A DNA stretch of 64,000 bases from Ornithodoros turicata (lineage: Eukaryota > Arthropoda > Arachnida > Ixodida > Argasidae): positions 196,114,403 through 196,178,402 of the forward strand of contig NC_088201.1 of NCBI RefSeq assembly GCF_037126465.1, given 5' to 3'. Under the pieces are notes generated by a model. That model did no database searches, was not told where the DNA came from, and saw only the letters and a program-made list of their open reading frames with translations. Made by a program: the position numbers and the translations under genes. Positions 1 to 11,700 of this stretch are shown here, piece by piece (positions within the stretch are counted from its first letter, which is position 1; every line of letters begins with the position of its first letter).

Positions 1-1156
1 ATGGCCAGTAAGAAACGCATACGATATTTTGATTACTTCAGTGTTTTTGTGGATGTGTGCAAATTAAACTGAGACACCTCACGTTCGTTTTCACTTGAAG
101 GCGATCAGGGCTGTCTATTTTGCAGAACAACAACACCTTTACTTTTAAGGTGAGGAATGGGGAGTTTCCCAATCCCTGGTGGTGATGAGGGGATTGAAAT
201 AATGCGCGCCATCACAATAAAGATCGAAGTCCGACTGTGTCAAAAAATGACGCAAGAGCGTTGAGGGCAGAGCGTTGGTGGGCTGTATTTGGCCAGAGGC
301 ATAGGCGCCGACTGCGGGGAGGGGGGGCCCTTGGCCCCCGGAACATCAACTAGGGGGGGGCGCCGCCTCCCCCGGGAAGTCCCGCTAAGAGGCTGACACC
401 AACCTTTGGGGCACGGCGCGCCCGGGTCAAAAGAGCGAAGAGGCACCAACCCAAAAATGCATCTTGCAATTTGTAAAATATGTAGCCGCCCACCATACTC
501 ATTATCATAGTAGAAGGTGAGGCGAAGAAACACAGAGGATGACACAACACATAGCCTGAATTTCGCCCAAAGCAATCAGATCAATGAAACGAAGCAGTCG
601 AAAAGGTACCAGCAGCTGCCAGTGAGGTGTAACGGTAGTATCAACGCATATTCGTTGGGAGCGGGTTCAACTCTCGCTGCTCCATTTCATTGACCATATT
701 CATTATATTGCGCGCATTTCGAGTCAAACACCGATGATTCAATACATTTTGTTCTTTTTGCACTCAGTTTTCAAAGGCGTAATGCCTTCAGTTGTGCACA
801 TGTTCACTGTTTACGTTCTCTCCGTTTCTTCTTCTTTTTTTTTCTGTTCTTCCTTCCTCTTATTTCTATACCAGTTCTGCATACGTCACAGGATCCCGCC
901 AGAGTGTGTGATTCTTCAGCTTTAGTTTTGTGTTCTTCATTTTTCGTTTCTTTCTTTCTTTCTGTTTTCATATTTCCTTTGCCTCTTTTGACTTCCCCCT
1001 TTCACTCTTTTTTTGAATAACAAGCCGACATCCATCTGGCTTACCTTTCCTTTCTTTTTTTTTCTTCTTAATAAACATATCCCCCCCTCCGCCAGAGTAC
1101 TTACTTCGCGGTGCGCCCTTGCCCCGTCCGGGAAAATGAAAACTCTCTGCCTCTGG
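1..1156. other. non-coding, pyrimidine tracts
   Basis: I see no gene here. Long C/T-rich tracts run through about 815-1080 and a G-run block lies near 320-370. The open frames over these tracts have strongly biased composition and no recognisable domain, so I read them as chance. Confidence 0.5.
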
Positions 1157-2015
1157 CCAGGGGCCAAGCAATTTTGTGAGAGGGAGGGAGCGTGAGTTGG
1201 GGTGATTCAGAGACCCGACAGTGCTGTTCAGGAACGCTGGTAACAATGTTGTGGTAGCAATGTAGCAGGGTTGTGGGCAATGAAAAAGAATGTGCTCGAG
1301 ATCATCTAGAGCTGCGTCTCCCAAACTTCTCGTTGTGTCGGATCGCCCAAACAACTGAGAATTCATTCGAGGACCCCTGCTAAATTCGGTTCAGGTAGAT
1401 ACAGGCAAGAGACGTGAAGAAAAAAAGAAGGAAAAACAAACAAACACAAGGCGGTATATTTCTGCCTTCTCATATATCGTCATATATAAATATCATCTTC
1501 TTCAGAGATTGCGTGACCAGTACTGGCCTAGATGGTCTTCTTGCTATCTGCGATCGACACCAACCCCCGCGAACACTCTCAGGGGCTCCCCGCGGGTAGC
1601 TTTATGAACACACTTTATGAACCACTGCTCTAGAGCACCGCAGTGACCGTATCTGGGAGAGTCAACTTGTCTCAAGCGGTAACGCAAATGAGCTGTAAAA
1701 GCCACATCGGGCCGCTTTCGATGAGTTAATGCAGCATCTTGACGAGAGGTGTTTCGTGGCATGCAGAAAGCTTGTGTTGGACCAACTCTGCTCAGCATGG
1801 ATGGGGGGAGAATGTCTGTTGTCCATTGGCGGGAAGCCAAGAGTGTCACGAGGCGTCGAAGAAATGAAGTCTCCTCTCAGCAGGGCGATACTCGCCTGCT
1901 TCCGATGCCAGAGACCTGCTTCTGCGGTGCCGTGAGCCTGGTCATTCCCCACGACACCACAATGGGCTGCAAACTGCAATGGAATTTGCAGAAGTTCACA
2001 AGACAATCATGCGTA
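1157..2015 (-). pseudogene. LINE ORF2 remnant (RNase H end and 3' region)
   Basis: Minus-strand translation gives an RNase H end (FAAHCGVVGNDQAH near 1930-1980), then the post-RNase H segment with LRYRLRQVDSP and CHCGALE, and after an interruption DLEHILFHCP and LTKLLGPWP. The same peptides occur in order in the plus-strand copy at 50195-50563, which shows the two belong to one non-LTR family. The C..C...H....C pattern after RNase H is common in arthropod LINEs. The reading frame is shifted several times and split by an insertion at 1313-1628. This is a dead 3' fragment. Confidence 0.75.
1305..1636. mobile_element. 316-bp MITE inside the LINE remnant, 8-bp TSD
   Basis: TCTAGAGC occurs at 1305-1312 and again at 1629-1636 and flanks a 316-bp insert. 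The LINE peptide CGALE resumes as DLEHILFHCP on the other side, which proves the insertion. The right end read outward on the minus strand begins GCAGTGGTTCATAAAG, similar to hAT ends, and 8 bp is the hAT duplication length. The left end (TGCGTCTCCCAAACTT) matches it only weakly. It has no coding capacity. Confidence 0.7.
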
Positions 2016-2924
2016 TAAGGGTGCGAGACTGTGTGCAGCATGTTGGTTGGGACTGGACATGTTTGAGAACGCACATGGACAGTGACAACACAGGGAAGCG
2101 TTCATCTAGCGGCTGATTTATTTGGACGAATTGCTCTTGTTCACGCTGGGACTTTCAGCTGCTCGGGCTTTCGGCTTTGGGGACGGAAAGGTTCCATGTA
2201 TGTCGTCCTTGTCTGTGTGCGTTCTGTGCCATACTCATGCTCAATGTCTATTATATTCGTTTTCTCTGAGAAAGGAAATGTCACTGCCTTTCTAAATGAG
2301 CTTTTGGTTCATTAACCCATTTATGTGATGTTTTAAACCTACCACTAACTTTAAGCTCGTGTATCCTTATCCAAACGTACATCTGTATGTCAGACGCTGA
2401 TTCGGTCCAATATGGCACCAGTTTCGAATTGCCATATTGGGGAACGTTTTCACGTTATGCATTTACTTTGGGTAATATGCATAATACGACCGCCATAGAA
2501 ACAAATCACAACTTATGCCATTTTTTGACGGTGCTGATTTACACTAAAACTGGAATCTGTAGGTATAATTGAATTACTACTCACACGCGTTGAGTGAGCA
2601 CCTCCAACGGGGTGTGTTACCATCTTAGGGTGTTGATTTACACGTAAAAAGGATCAGTTACACACTAAAGCTTTTTACACCCCTAAGGGTGTGAAAAGGG
2701 AGTGAGCATCTTTAGAGGTCGTTCTGCTCATCCTACAAAAGGGTGTTTGTGTCGGCACCCATTCAAAATGCTTGTTTTGTTTTGTTTTTTCAGAAAAAAG
2801 ACCCTTGCAGTGAATGATACTGATAATAAAGGAAGATGAGTCAGCCTAATGTGGCGATATGAGGGATTTCGACACATTGGGTTCTTTTGACGTGCACATC
2901 CGACACACGGTACTGGAAGCTGTG
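2016..2924. other. non-coding with AGGGTGT-type degenerate repeat
   Basis: No gene is seen. Between about 2580 and 2750 the motif AGGGTGT or its complement recurs (CGGGGTGTGTTACC, TTAGGGTGTT, CTAAGGGTGTGAA), a small analogue of the GGTATA and GGTAC repeat blocks at 29.6 and 58.7 kb. The rest is AT-rich. Confidence 0.4.
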
Positions 2925-2929
2925 TCACC

Positions 2930-3010
2930 TTCCCCAATTGCTGCCCTCCTCAACAAGAATTGAACCTGCGACCTTACGCTCAGCAAGCCAACACGTTACC
3001 GACTGAGCTA
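2930..3010 (-). repeat. tRNA-like SINE head
   Basis: The minus strand has an A box (TAGCTCAGTCGG) and, about 40 nt on, a B box (GGTTCAATTC) with tRNA spacing. The outer arms do not pair into an acceptor stem, so this is a tRNA-derived repeat rather than a working tRNA. It abuts the truncated gypsy RT to its right, close to the deletion breakpoint. Confidence 0.6.
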
Positions 3011-3286
3011 CCGGCTGGGACGACACCTCTGGCGGGGACGATATCCCGAAGGAATATCGTCGGGGGGGTATCTGTTGAAGGAATATCGCCCAAACGAAGT
3101 TATGAACGCCGTCAAGTGTTTGCTTTCTTCGCTTAGCAGTACCTGCCAAAAAACCGAGCTTGCGTCGAGTTTACTGAAGACCTTTGCACTTTTGAGTATT
3201 CCGAATGAATGTTCGACAGAAGGGATAAGATGAAATTCACGCAGTGACAACAAAGACTGAGACTTGCCATTTCGATGTTCCACCAT
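3011..3286 (-). pseudogene. Ty3/gypsy reverse transcriptase fragment
   Basis: The minus frame contains VFSKLDASSVFWQV, HLTAFITSFGRYSFNRYP, the region of RT that includes motif A (the KLDA aspartate) up to just before the FGI loop. Motif C (YxDD), RNase H and integrase are missing. The frame starts directly after the zinc-knuckle Gag with almost no protease between them, so an internal deletion joined Gag to the RT. Confidence 0.75.
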
Positions 3287-4247
3287 GAGCTACAACTCCT
3301 AGAAATGCAGTAGTTAAGTCGGGAGCAGATTGGGTCTGCTTAGCCGAAAGGCAAACTGATGAGAAGTGCCCCTTCTTCTTGCATTTGAAGCATATCTTGT
3401 CTTTTGCTTGGCAGTCCTGTCTTGCGTGCCTGTCACGGCCGCACCACCGGCAGAGCTTTTTGGAACATGACTTTGAAGAAGGACGGGTCGTGCCTGCGTG
3501 AATCTTCCTGGTTGCCAGTCTCCTTGATTCGGACCCCGCTGGCACTTTGTGCGGCGTTAGTCGATGTACTGTAGCGTCATTGCCTTTGTGAAGTTCAGCT
3601 TGCTGCAGCCGGACAGTTTCTTGCTGGAGAGACGCTGTGGTAGCCTTTTGTAGAGTGAGTTCGGAGTCGAGCTGTAGTTGTTCCGAAACTTTCTTGCCTC
3701 GAATGCCTGCAACCAGTCTGTCCCGGATCAGGTCTTCGCGCAGCGCCCCATAGTTTCATAAGTCTGCCATTGAATGCAAGACAGTCACGAATTACTCCAC
3801 AGATTCGAAATCCTGTTGTACTCTCCTGTTGTACTTTGCACGCTCAAAGATGTTGTTGCGGCACGGAGCGAAGTAGGCATGGAATGCTTCTAGCACCTTG
3901 TCGAACTTCTGTGCGTCTTCGGGACTAAGCTTTAGCATGGCGTATATATCCTCCGCTTGTTCACCCATAATGTAGATCAGTGCATCTACTTGGCTTAACC
4001 CAGCCTTGTCGTTGAGGCCAGAGGCAGCGCGGAAACGTAGAAAGCGTTTCCTCCAAGTGGTCCACTCATTCGGCGTCTTGAACGTGAAAGGTTCCGGTGG
4101 CGTTACATTGAATGTAGCCAAGGATGCCGTAAACGTCGAACGCTCTTGGTGAAGGGCGACCCGGCCCAGTGTAGCAAGCTGTAAAAGTTGAGCATAGATC
4201 ACTAACAGAGGTGTAACACAGGGTCTGGCATTACGTAAGCCAGGCAA
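3237..4247 (-). pseudogene. gag: Ty3/gypsy Gag with two CCHC zinc knuckles
   Basis: One minus frame runs the whole length with two in-frame stops (TAA at 3792-3794 and TGA near 3759). The N-terminal part has the Gag capsid-like segment (PPEPFTFKTPNEWTTWRKRF, then GEQAEDIYAML) and the C-terminal part has two consecutive CX2CX4HX4C knuckles (CRWCGRDRHARQDC and CFKCKKKGHFSSVC). These are RNA-binding features of Gag polyproteins. The copy is dead because of the stops and the truncated Pol. No LTR was recognised. Confidence 0.85.
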
Positions 4248-4260
4248 TGTATGGTCCCGG

Positions 4261-5080
4261 CCGATTTAAAGCTCGGGCTATTGGATAAGCCAGCGCCGTG
4301 CTCCTGTCACTCTTGCATGTTTTCTCAGTGACACATTCGTACACGAAGCATGGCGGCGGCTGAGAACACATCGGCCAATGAGCCGTCGTGAGTTCTATCT
4401 AGGGACAAACACAACACATACAGTCCCCAAGAGCCTGAGAGACAAAGTCAACAATTCACTAGTTAATGTTGTTGAATGGGTCAGTTAGTACACGATTAAA
4501 ACTAACTTGGAGCGAACAAGACAGACACAGAGAAGGGCGACCATACTGGCCCCACTAGTAACTCGTCAATGTGACAAAATATTCCCAGGAGTACGGTCAA
4601 AGAAAGAAGAGGAGGTTAAAAACACGAAATGATGACGTCACAACATGAAAGGCGGTGACAGTCGCACCGATAAAACCACGCTTCCTTCACATTTTACGTT
4701 GATCCTCTGTATTCTTTAAGTCAAAGCAATTAAGTTTTCGTTGACTCATCTCTTTTTCCCCCAACTCCCTTTATGAGAAACCCGTCAAATGTCATCCTCG
4801 CTGTTTTTGTTTTGAAATAACCTTTTATCTCTGTTCGTTGAAAAACCGACATACACCCATACTCTTTAACATGACCTCAATGACCGACAAAAACTCTTTC
4901 GCACGATAACAGTATCTGGTAAATGATTGTGAATTCACATTTGACACAAGGAGTTTTGTGCCTCTTGTCTCATCTTTTTTAATGCGCTAGCACTATAGAA
5001 GTGTCAAACTGGAAAAGGCTGTATTTGTGTGCTTGTGTCATCATATGAGATGGTGAAGCCTCAGCGAGTCAGAAGTATAA
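4261..5080. other. non-coding AT-rich DNA
   Basis: I see no coding frame, RNA gene or clear repeat in this stretch; it is AT-rich spacer between the gypsy remnant and the degenerate repeat block. Confidence 0.5.
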
Positions 5081-5740
5081 GTGGACATGTAAAGGGATAT
5101 ATGAGGGTGAATCTAAATGGAGGTACATGATTTAGAATTGAAGTAGTCGAAGGTACTTAAGAAGAGGAGGTATGAGTAATTGAAGGTAACTAGAGGTAAT
5201 GAAAGGCAATTAAAGCAAGAAAGGTGAGTTTAAATGCAATGAATATAACACATATGTAAGTAAGAGAAAGATTAAATGAAATTAAAGATTACCAAAGGTA
5301 ACTACAGGTTACTAAAATGGTTAACAACAAAAACAATAAACAGGTTAACTAAATTTAATTCAAGGTAATTAAACGTCAGTTATAAGGGAATTGAGAGTAA
5401 GAAATCAAGTACGTGTAATTATAGGCAATTGAATAACATGCAAAATTATCTCAGGTAGCCTGCGCTTACCCTCGATAATCAAAGGATAATTACAAGGTAA
5501 TTGAAAGTAATTCAGGCTAATTAAAGGTTCATTAAAATGACCTACATATAGTAATTGAAAGTGTCGAACAAGAAGTCAAGTTGTAGGTGTATAAGTTTCT
5601 CAAGTTGTCGGAGTACTGAAGACAACCGAAAGTCGGGTTTAGGTGATCATTGAATAACGGAAGTGGATACCAGAGTGAATTATGGACGGGAAGTTGACAA
5701 CCGAAAGTCGGGCTTAGACCGGAAAACGTGCTTAATGCAA
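5080..5740. repeat. left arm of a foldback-type element (degenerate GGTAATTAAAGG repeats)
   Basis: A short AT-rich motif (variants of GGTAATTAAAGG) recurs many times, then passes into GACAACCGAAAGTCGGG minisatellite units near 5615-5720. The reverse complement of both parts, in mirrored order, is found at 6290-6728 plus 21609-21900, on the other side of and beyond the Polinton. I infer two long inverted arms of one older element. Confidence 0.6.
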
Positions 5741-6289
5741 AATCGCCGCTGTTTCTTTTTTTTTTTTCATTCGTTTTTGGACCCCATTGCTTACCGTAGC
5801 AGTAGGGTTCATGTTCAACCCGCTGGCACGCATTGGCTTTTTCGTGAATTACCTCTTTACTTTGTCCCTTAAACTCTTGGAGCCTGTATGTATTCTGTGA
5901 GTCCTTAGAGACATGTTGAGTCTGCTTGCTTGCCTATCTGTTCGCTAGTGACGCCGTGCCTAGTGTGTGAGTGAGTGGAAAAGGGTGTATGACTTGTCCT
6001 TGACCAAATATTTTAGACATACTATTTCACAAGAAAGCCATGCTATTGTGCTGTAAGTGTAACATGTCTGACGGGCAATCAGGAGGGTCCAAGCTCAACC
6101 CCCGCGCTGGGAAACATTGTCTTTTCCGCGAATTACTCGTTGAAATTTGAGAACACTTTAAAATGAGTCCTCAGGTGGGCAGAAATAAGCCGGCTAAGCA
6201 GCCGGTTAAAAAATCAGTGGTGATTTAGCTGTATCTGTGATAGAAACGCGTCAGCATCTGGCACTTTTTCTGGTCTAACCCCAGTTTCA
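5741..6289. repeat. dispersed repeat (centre of the foldback element)
   Basis: This stretch includes a T-run and a segment (5805-5890) with CGTGAATTAC and CTTAAACTCTTGGAG that recurs at 28150-28320, where it is arranged head to head. A diverged third match lies near 6065-6150. No coding potential. Confidence 0.45.
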
Positions 6290-6728
6290 AGTGTTCACTG
6301 ACGGTCTAAACACGACTTTCGGTTGTCCACGTCCGGTCCAACTTGGCTTCCAGTTCTCAACTTCCAGTCTAACCTTACTTCTGAGTGACTGTCTAAACCC
6401 GGCTTCCGGTTGCCCACTCCCAGTATAACTGGCAGTTGAAGCTAGTATAACTTGACTTCAAATATTGACTTCCGGTCCAACTCGACTGCTGGTTGTCTTC
6501 TTCCAGTCTAAGCTCTTTTATGGTTGTCAACTTCGCATTATACTTGACTTTCAGTACCCACTGCCAGTCCAACTCGACTTCTGGTTGTTCACTTTGCGTC
6601 TATACTGAGTCCGGTATCCACACCTGATCCATCTTGACTTTCGGTTGTACACTTCAAGCTTAATCTGACTTTCGGTTTCCCTCTTAACGTCTGTACTTGA
6701 CTTCCGATATGCACTACCTTTCCAAGTC
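6290..6728. repeat. degenerate minisatellite (ACTTCCGGTTGTCCAC family)
   Basis: Units of roughly 30-50 bp built on GACTTCCGGTTGTCCACTTC and AGTCTAACTTGA recur with heavy divergence. The array continues after the Polinton at 21609-21700. The Polinton target duplication CAAGTC (6723-6728) lies inside this array. Confidence 0.75.
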
Positions 6729-7045
6729 AGTAGTATGGGATCAGCTCAAGAAGCCGGCAAGTCACACAGTCGCCTGGACGCCATTAATTAGCAATTAGAG
6801 CAATTTGGAACCCCCCCACAGTAATTAGAATCATTCAGGGAGTCATTACACTAATTGGGGACCATCTAAGACGTGTCCAGACCACTGTGTGAGTTGCCGG
6901 CTACTTGAGCTGATAAAAAATAAAAAATACATAGAAAATAAAATGAAAAGATAGAAATAGAGTGGAGAGAAACAATTTATTTGAAAATCAACGATGCCGC
7001 GGCGAAGAAGCCGCTGCGCAACACCCGAATGACCAGCGCCCGCCA
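6729..7045 (+). repeat. Polinton left terminal inverted repeat
   Basis: The 317 bp match the reverse complement of 21292-21608 with only a handful of differences (mainly C-run and A-run lengths and several substitutions near the inner edge). Within the TIR, about 6740-6779 is itself inverted-repeated at about 6874-6914 (AGCTCAAGAAGCCGGCAA against its complement), so a single strand can fold into a long subterminal hairpin. Confidence 0.95.
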
Positions 7046-7812
7046 TGTTGGTAGTCGGCACCCAGCAGTTGCAGAGATCGACGACAGGTGGCCATTTAGT
7101 TGCAAGGCATCACACCAGATGGCGCCACCATCATAGCTCTAGACGAGAAAGACAGAGAACAAGACACTAGCGGCAGGTAAAAATTGCAGCACTGCTAAAC
7201 AAGTCTAGGCATGCGAGAGAAAAGGTCCAACCGCTACTGCTAAAACAGCACGGAGAAAACAGTACACATCGGGGAAAAAGGCTTACGGGGTCGATCGCTT
7301 AGGCCTAACCTCAACGTCACAACACTTCGCAGCTAACACAAGGCGGGAACCACCGGGAACACATCGCTGAACATGCGTCAACAGGCTTGCTCACCGCAAA
7401 ACAAGTCTAAACATGTGAGAAAAGGCTTAACACGAGCGCGGTCAAATCACTCGTTGGTCACCGCTAAACACGGCAAACATACGAAAAAAGGAGCACGTCA
7501 AATCACTCACCTTTTCCCCTGCGGCGACTTCCAGGCATAAACTGAGCGAGCGCGGGGAACACACGTCTGCTCTGTACGACAGCCAGCCAGAAACTGAGCG
7601 AGCGCGGGGAGCGCACGTCTGCTTTCCACGTCAGCCAGAGGGAAACTGACTGAGGCGACGCGCAGCGGCAGCTGTGGGTGCGCGTGCGCCCTCTGCTCCA
7701 CCCGTCCCCGCATGCGCGCGCGCGCTCCTAGCGCCCTTTGCGCCGCCCGCGGGTGTTTTCGGTTTCGGCTCTCCGCAGCGCACGCGCTCCTAGCGGCGAC
7801 GGGTGGCTTCTG
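7046..7812. other. GC-rich upstream region of the leftmost Polinton gene
   Basis: No gene is apparent. It becomes GC-rich to the right, with a twofold repeat of about 48 bp (CTGAGCGAGCGCGGGGA units near 7540-7600) and a CpG-rich block to 7800. It leads into the promoter of the gene at 7900. Confidence 0.45.
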
Positions 7813-7863
7813 AGTTTCGGTTTCACTCTCGTTTCTTTGCGCGCGCGTTTATCTGTATAAAGG
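7813..7863 (+). promoter_or_regulatory. ISRE-like element and TATA box
   Basis: AGTTTCGGTTTCAC at 7813-7826 fits the interferon-stimulated response element consensus (AGTTTCNNTTTCNY) exactly; a second, looser match lies near 7755. TATAAAGG at 7856-7863 is followed by the ATG at 7900, so transcription would start near 7885. Binding by an IRF-type factor is inference. Confidence 0.55.
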
Positions 7864-7899
7864 CAGCGTGCACCGCGCTCGCGTCATCACTACGTGAAG

Positions 7900-8358
7900 A
7901 TGTACAGCTACCACTCGTTACAAAATTGTTCCCGCACCCACGCTTCTTGGGAAGAAATGGAGAAGGAATGTTTCAGCAGCGAAAGTCCCCGCAACAAGCT
8001 TGTCATCACTGCTTTTCGCTACGTGATAGACATGGTAGGCTTTGGCAATATAGGAGAGATCTCGCCGGGGCCGCTGCAGGAGATGGTGCGTCGGATCTAC
8101 GCCCGTTACGTGAACGTCTGCATAACGGTTCCAGACGGACCCCTGGGACTGATGAGTGAATTTGTGAGTCTGGCCGACGCAGAATTCAACTACATCGCTG
8201 CAGACATCGTGGACCTTCTTGCTCGTGCCATCGCTCATATTAAGCACGCCCTGTGGAAGCAGCGACATTTGCAGGCAGTCTACATCGCCAATTTTGTCAT
8301 TGATTTATTGAAATACCGCTTAGTTATCGACATGCAACGCATTAAACAGACCGAATAA
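7900..8358 (+). CDS. Polinton hypothetical helical protein, 152 aa
   Basis: I do not recognise this protein. The frame opens upstream with a GTG at 7894, but the first ATG, 44 bp after the TATA box, is at 7900 and I take it as the start. The product looks wholly alpha-helical and has no signal peptide or strong membrane segment. A hydrophobic run (YIAADIVDLLARAIAHI) follows the middle, and the C terminus is basic. Its length and fold class recall small viral apoptosis regulators, but I see no BH1 NWGR motif, so that is only a thought. It is intact, unlike the polymerase beside it. Confidence 0.7.
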   Translation: MYSYHSLQNCSRTHASWEEMEKECFSSESPRNKLVITAFRYVIDMVGFGNIGEISPGPLQEMVRRIYARYVNVCITVPDGPLGLMSEFVSLADAEFNYIAADIVDLLARAIAHIKHALWKQRHLQAVYIANFVIDLLKYRLVIDMQRIKQTE

Positions 8359-8741
8359 CTTTGAGAGCATGTTTTCTTTCACTGAAACATGTTTATTGAA
8401 TACATACAAAGGACTTGGTCGATAGATGCCTGCACCCTCCCTGACTTGCCTCAACAGAAAGGATATGGGGAATCTTCATCGCAGCGTCGTCATTGCGCGG
8501 GTCACTGCACCAGCACGATGACGGAATGGCCATTCTTTTCGTACACCCATTCCGCTACCACACTGCCACGATGACCCGTACTTCTCCTGTCTGCGAGAGA
8601 GAGAGAGAAGCATGTCTCGACTAGAACTTTTATTCTCGATTACATGCGCGTGCAGCTCTTTGTTCCGCGGTTACTCGATGCCTGACGACGACGCTCTCGG
8701 GCTCTCTTCCGGGTTTTCCGTTGCTGCACAAAGAGAGAGCA
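8359..8741. other. convergent intergenic region
   Basis: It lies between the 3' end of the plus-strand gene at 7900 and the 3' end of the polymerase. It contains a (GA)n run near 8597 and no recognisable gene. Confidence 0.4.
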
Positions 8742-11700
8742 CTATCGTAATCCTATACACGTCAAAACATAACAAAGCTTACCGTATTCGCAGCTTCCGT
8801 AAGGGAAGGAGTGTACGGCATCCACGAGATAGCGCTTGTCATTGTAGGGGACCAAGCTCTTCTTGAGTCTCAAAATGGTGTACATCGTTTGCTTTATACT
8901 CTGGATGGTGCACTGCTTCCGAGAGACCGCCTTTTCATTGAATAGGGAATCTCGGTACACTTCGTGCAATAAATGTTTCCTCGTCCTTCTTAACTCCTTT
9001 CACTCTCGCGATCTGCTTGTGTGACCCAGCCAAGAGAATGCTGTACATTTTCGCTCGGATGGTTACGACTTCCTGAATAACTCCGCCCCCCGTCTCGTCT
9101 TTGAAGTACCCCATCTGGTTCGCGTGCTCGTCGTTGAAAAGCTGGTGGTCTGGCGGATAGGAAGACAGATCTAACTCACTCTCAAGGTTCATCAGCTGCT
9201 CTTCCAGGCTTTCACACGTGAGAGAAAAAATTATGCTGTCCGTGTCGCTATAGAGCAATTGCACTGGACATGTCAAGCGAGAAAAGAGCGACTCGTAGAT
9301 GAAGCTGTACATTCGGACTTTGGATATTTCTAGAAAGGCGAAGCCCTCGTAAAGGGGGTGCGTGCATTTGATGCGGCGCTGTTTCATCTCGTACAAGATG
9401 CACTTGTCACTCAGAATGAGAAAATGCTGACAGTCGACGGAGCTAGCTTTTCTGAGCGCGGTTTCTTTGTCGTAGGCTATAGCGTACCTTTTCATCCGTC
9501 TCACATTTTGTATCGTCTTACCGAACGTACTATTCGACATGGTTTTGTACAGAAGTTGCTCGAATTTCGTGGACGCGGCATTCCTCAACGCGACGTTCCT
9601 CCGCATGAAGTTTCGCAAAAAAGTTGCCTTGGCAGAACGAGAGGATGCTGTGAACACGTTTTATTTTCATGCCCAACCTCACGTACAGAGCGAGCAATGC
9701 ATAATGAACGACGTAGCGTTCTTTGTCGTAGCACGTCAGCAAGAGTTTCTTGGTGGGAGGGGCGTTCAGCGACAACGCATCTTTCAGGTGGCGTTGGTAG
9801 GGGGAGAGTTCGTTCTCGTCCACACACCTGTGTTCGGGTGCCAGGGGAAAATCCCTGGTGAGCGCGTGCAGTTCTTCTGGATACGACAAGTCTACTACGT
9901 ACTAGACGTAACCCACTTCCGAATCGTGAGGAATGTTGAGAAAATCGATCTCGCTCCACCTCGAAGGATCGACCCACTCAAAGCCCCTTGTTGGGAGATG
10001 GAAAGTCATAGCGTAGGGGTACAAACTGTTCATGTCGAGGTACTGGATAAAAGTCTTTTCTTGCTGGGGATCGTAATCGTCACACCCCTCGTGATTAGCC
10101 CGACAGTGTCTGTGGAAGCTCTTACAAATGCCTCCCCTGATTCCCTTCTCGATCGTTTCGTACATCTCTTGGTCGCTTATGAGCTCGAGTTTGACATTGG
10201 TGAGCTTCAAAGCGCTACTCCACGCGTAACTGGCGAGGGACACGGTGCGTTCGATATCTATCCTATCCGTCTCTAGCGCAATCTTTCTGAAATACAGCAC
10301 GATGTCGCACAGCTGACAGGTGTCGAGCGTGACGTACGCGTGTAATCTCCTAGGTCCTTGCATTTGAACAATTCAAAAATCTCGAGGGCGTACTGATAGT
10401 CCTCGTCCGTGATCTCTTCATCGTTCAGGTCACTTTTGAAAGCTTCCTTTGGCGGTAGTGCGGGCAAATTGTACGCTTCGAAACTGTCGACGAAGGTGTA
10501 CGGGTAAATTCCCTTCTTGAGAAGCCGTCGGAAGCGGTCACCAAACATTTGACGGGTACAATGAAACGCGCTCTCGCCACCGCTGGCGAGGAGGGTTTCC
10601 ACCAGGCTTGACAAGGACAGGTTGAAAAACTGCGTGGTATCGCGGAAATGGAGCTCGCCAATATTGAAGCCTCGTATTTTTTCTGTGGTAGACGCTAAGA
10701 TCCACGGTTCTCCCATATTTAGAACGTGCATGTGGCGGAGAAGGGAGCTCAAATCGTACTGCAGGTTGTGCACGCACACGACGAGTTCTTTGGTGTTACG
10801 ACACGTAAGGTTACACGTATCACACAGCGTCACAACAAAATTCGAGGAACCGGGGTCTACAAAACGGGTGTGGTCGTGATGTGACACCTTCCGCGTATGT
10901 TGGTTAAATTCGCACCCGCAAAATTCGCAGTGCGTAGCGCTCGCGTGCCGAAAGTGGTCTTCCATACTCATGACCAACGGTGAGGGAAGACGGTTCAGCC
11001 TATCGATTTATTCGCTAAATTTCTTTAGTGCGAGCAAGCATTTTTCTGCCGCGTTGGGTCCCAAATAGCCATCTACGTCCATTATTTTCCCATCACAACT
11101 TCTCACTAGCACAATGCTATACGAGCTCATCCTGTGCACACTCGAGGCGTCCTCAACGAGCGCGTCCTTTTCCAGTATGCTTTCCGTGTCCAACACCGCA
11201 AAATAGGGGTAGGGATGCATGTACTGTATCTTGGTGAAGGAAACGCTCTCCCCCGCTTTTGGCATTTCGAGAATTACTTCGTTTACGTCTTGACACAAAC
11301 GTTCGTGCTGCTCCAACGCCCCTCTCGTCCTATAACCGCTCGTGCATTTCTCACAATAAAAATAGTCACTTCGTCCCATGAAAGTGCTAAATTTTCTGAT
11401 TCCATAGAAATGCTCCCTAACCTCGAGCAGGTGGACTTTATCCTGATAGAGCGTGCGGGGAATCCGCCCGGTAGATATCGAACTCGTCTGCTCGTTGAAC
11501 ACGTAGATGTACACGGAGATTTTGTTTTTTTTCTCCCACAGGGCAATGTCTTTGTAAGTGACTGGGAAGCAGGGTGGCCAGAACGTTACGCGCGTCTCCG
11601 GATTCGAAGGATTCATGTATTTGTGGTATCTGACATAATCGTTTGGTTTGTTTCTCAATGGATGCAAGAGTGCCAGCACGCTGTACTTGAAACACTCGTT

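Noticed and set aside
240..575. 111-codon minus frame in G-rich DNA
   Set aside because: Composition-driven, with proline/arginine-rich translation and no domain.
2930..3010. Functional tRNA gene
   Set aside because: A and B boxes are present but acceptor and other stems do not pair; a SINE head.
7900..8358. Bcl-2-like protein
   Set aside because: Helical and of right size, but no BH1 NWGR or BH2 motif could be seen.
9539..10276. 245-codon plus frame opposite the polymerase
   Set aside because: It is the antisense shadow of polymerase motifs A and B.
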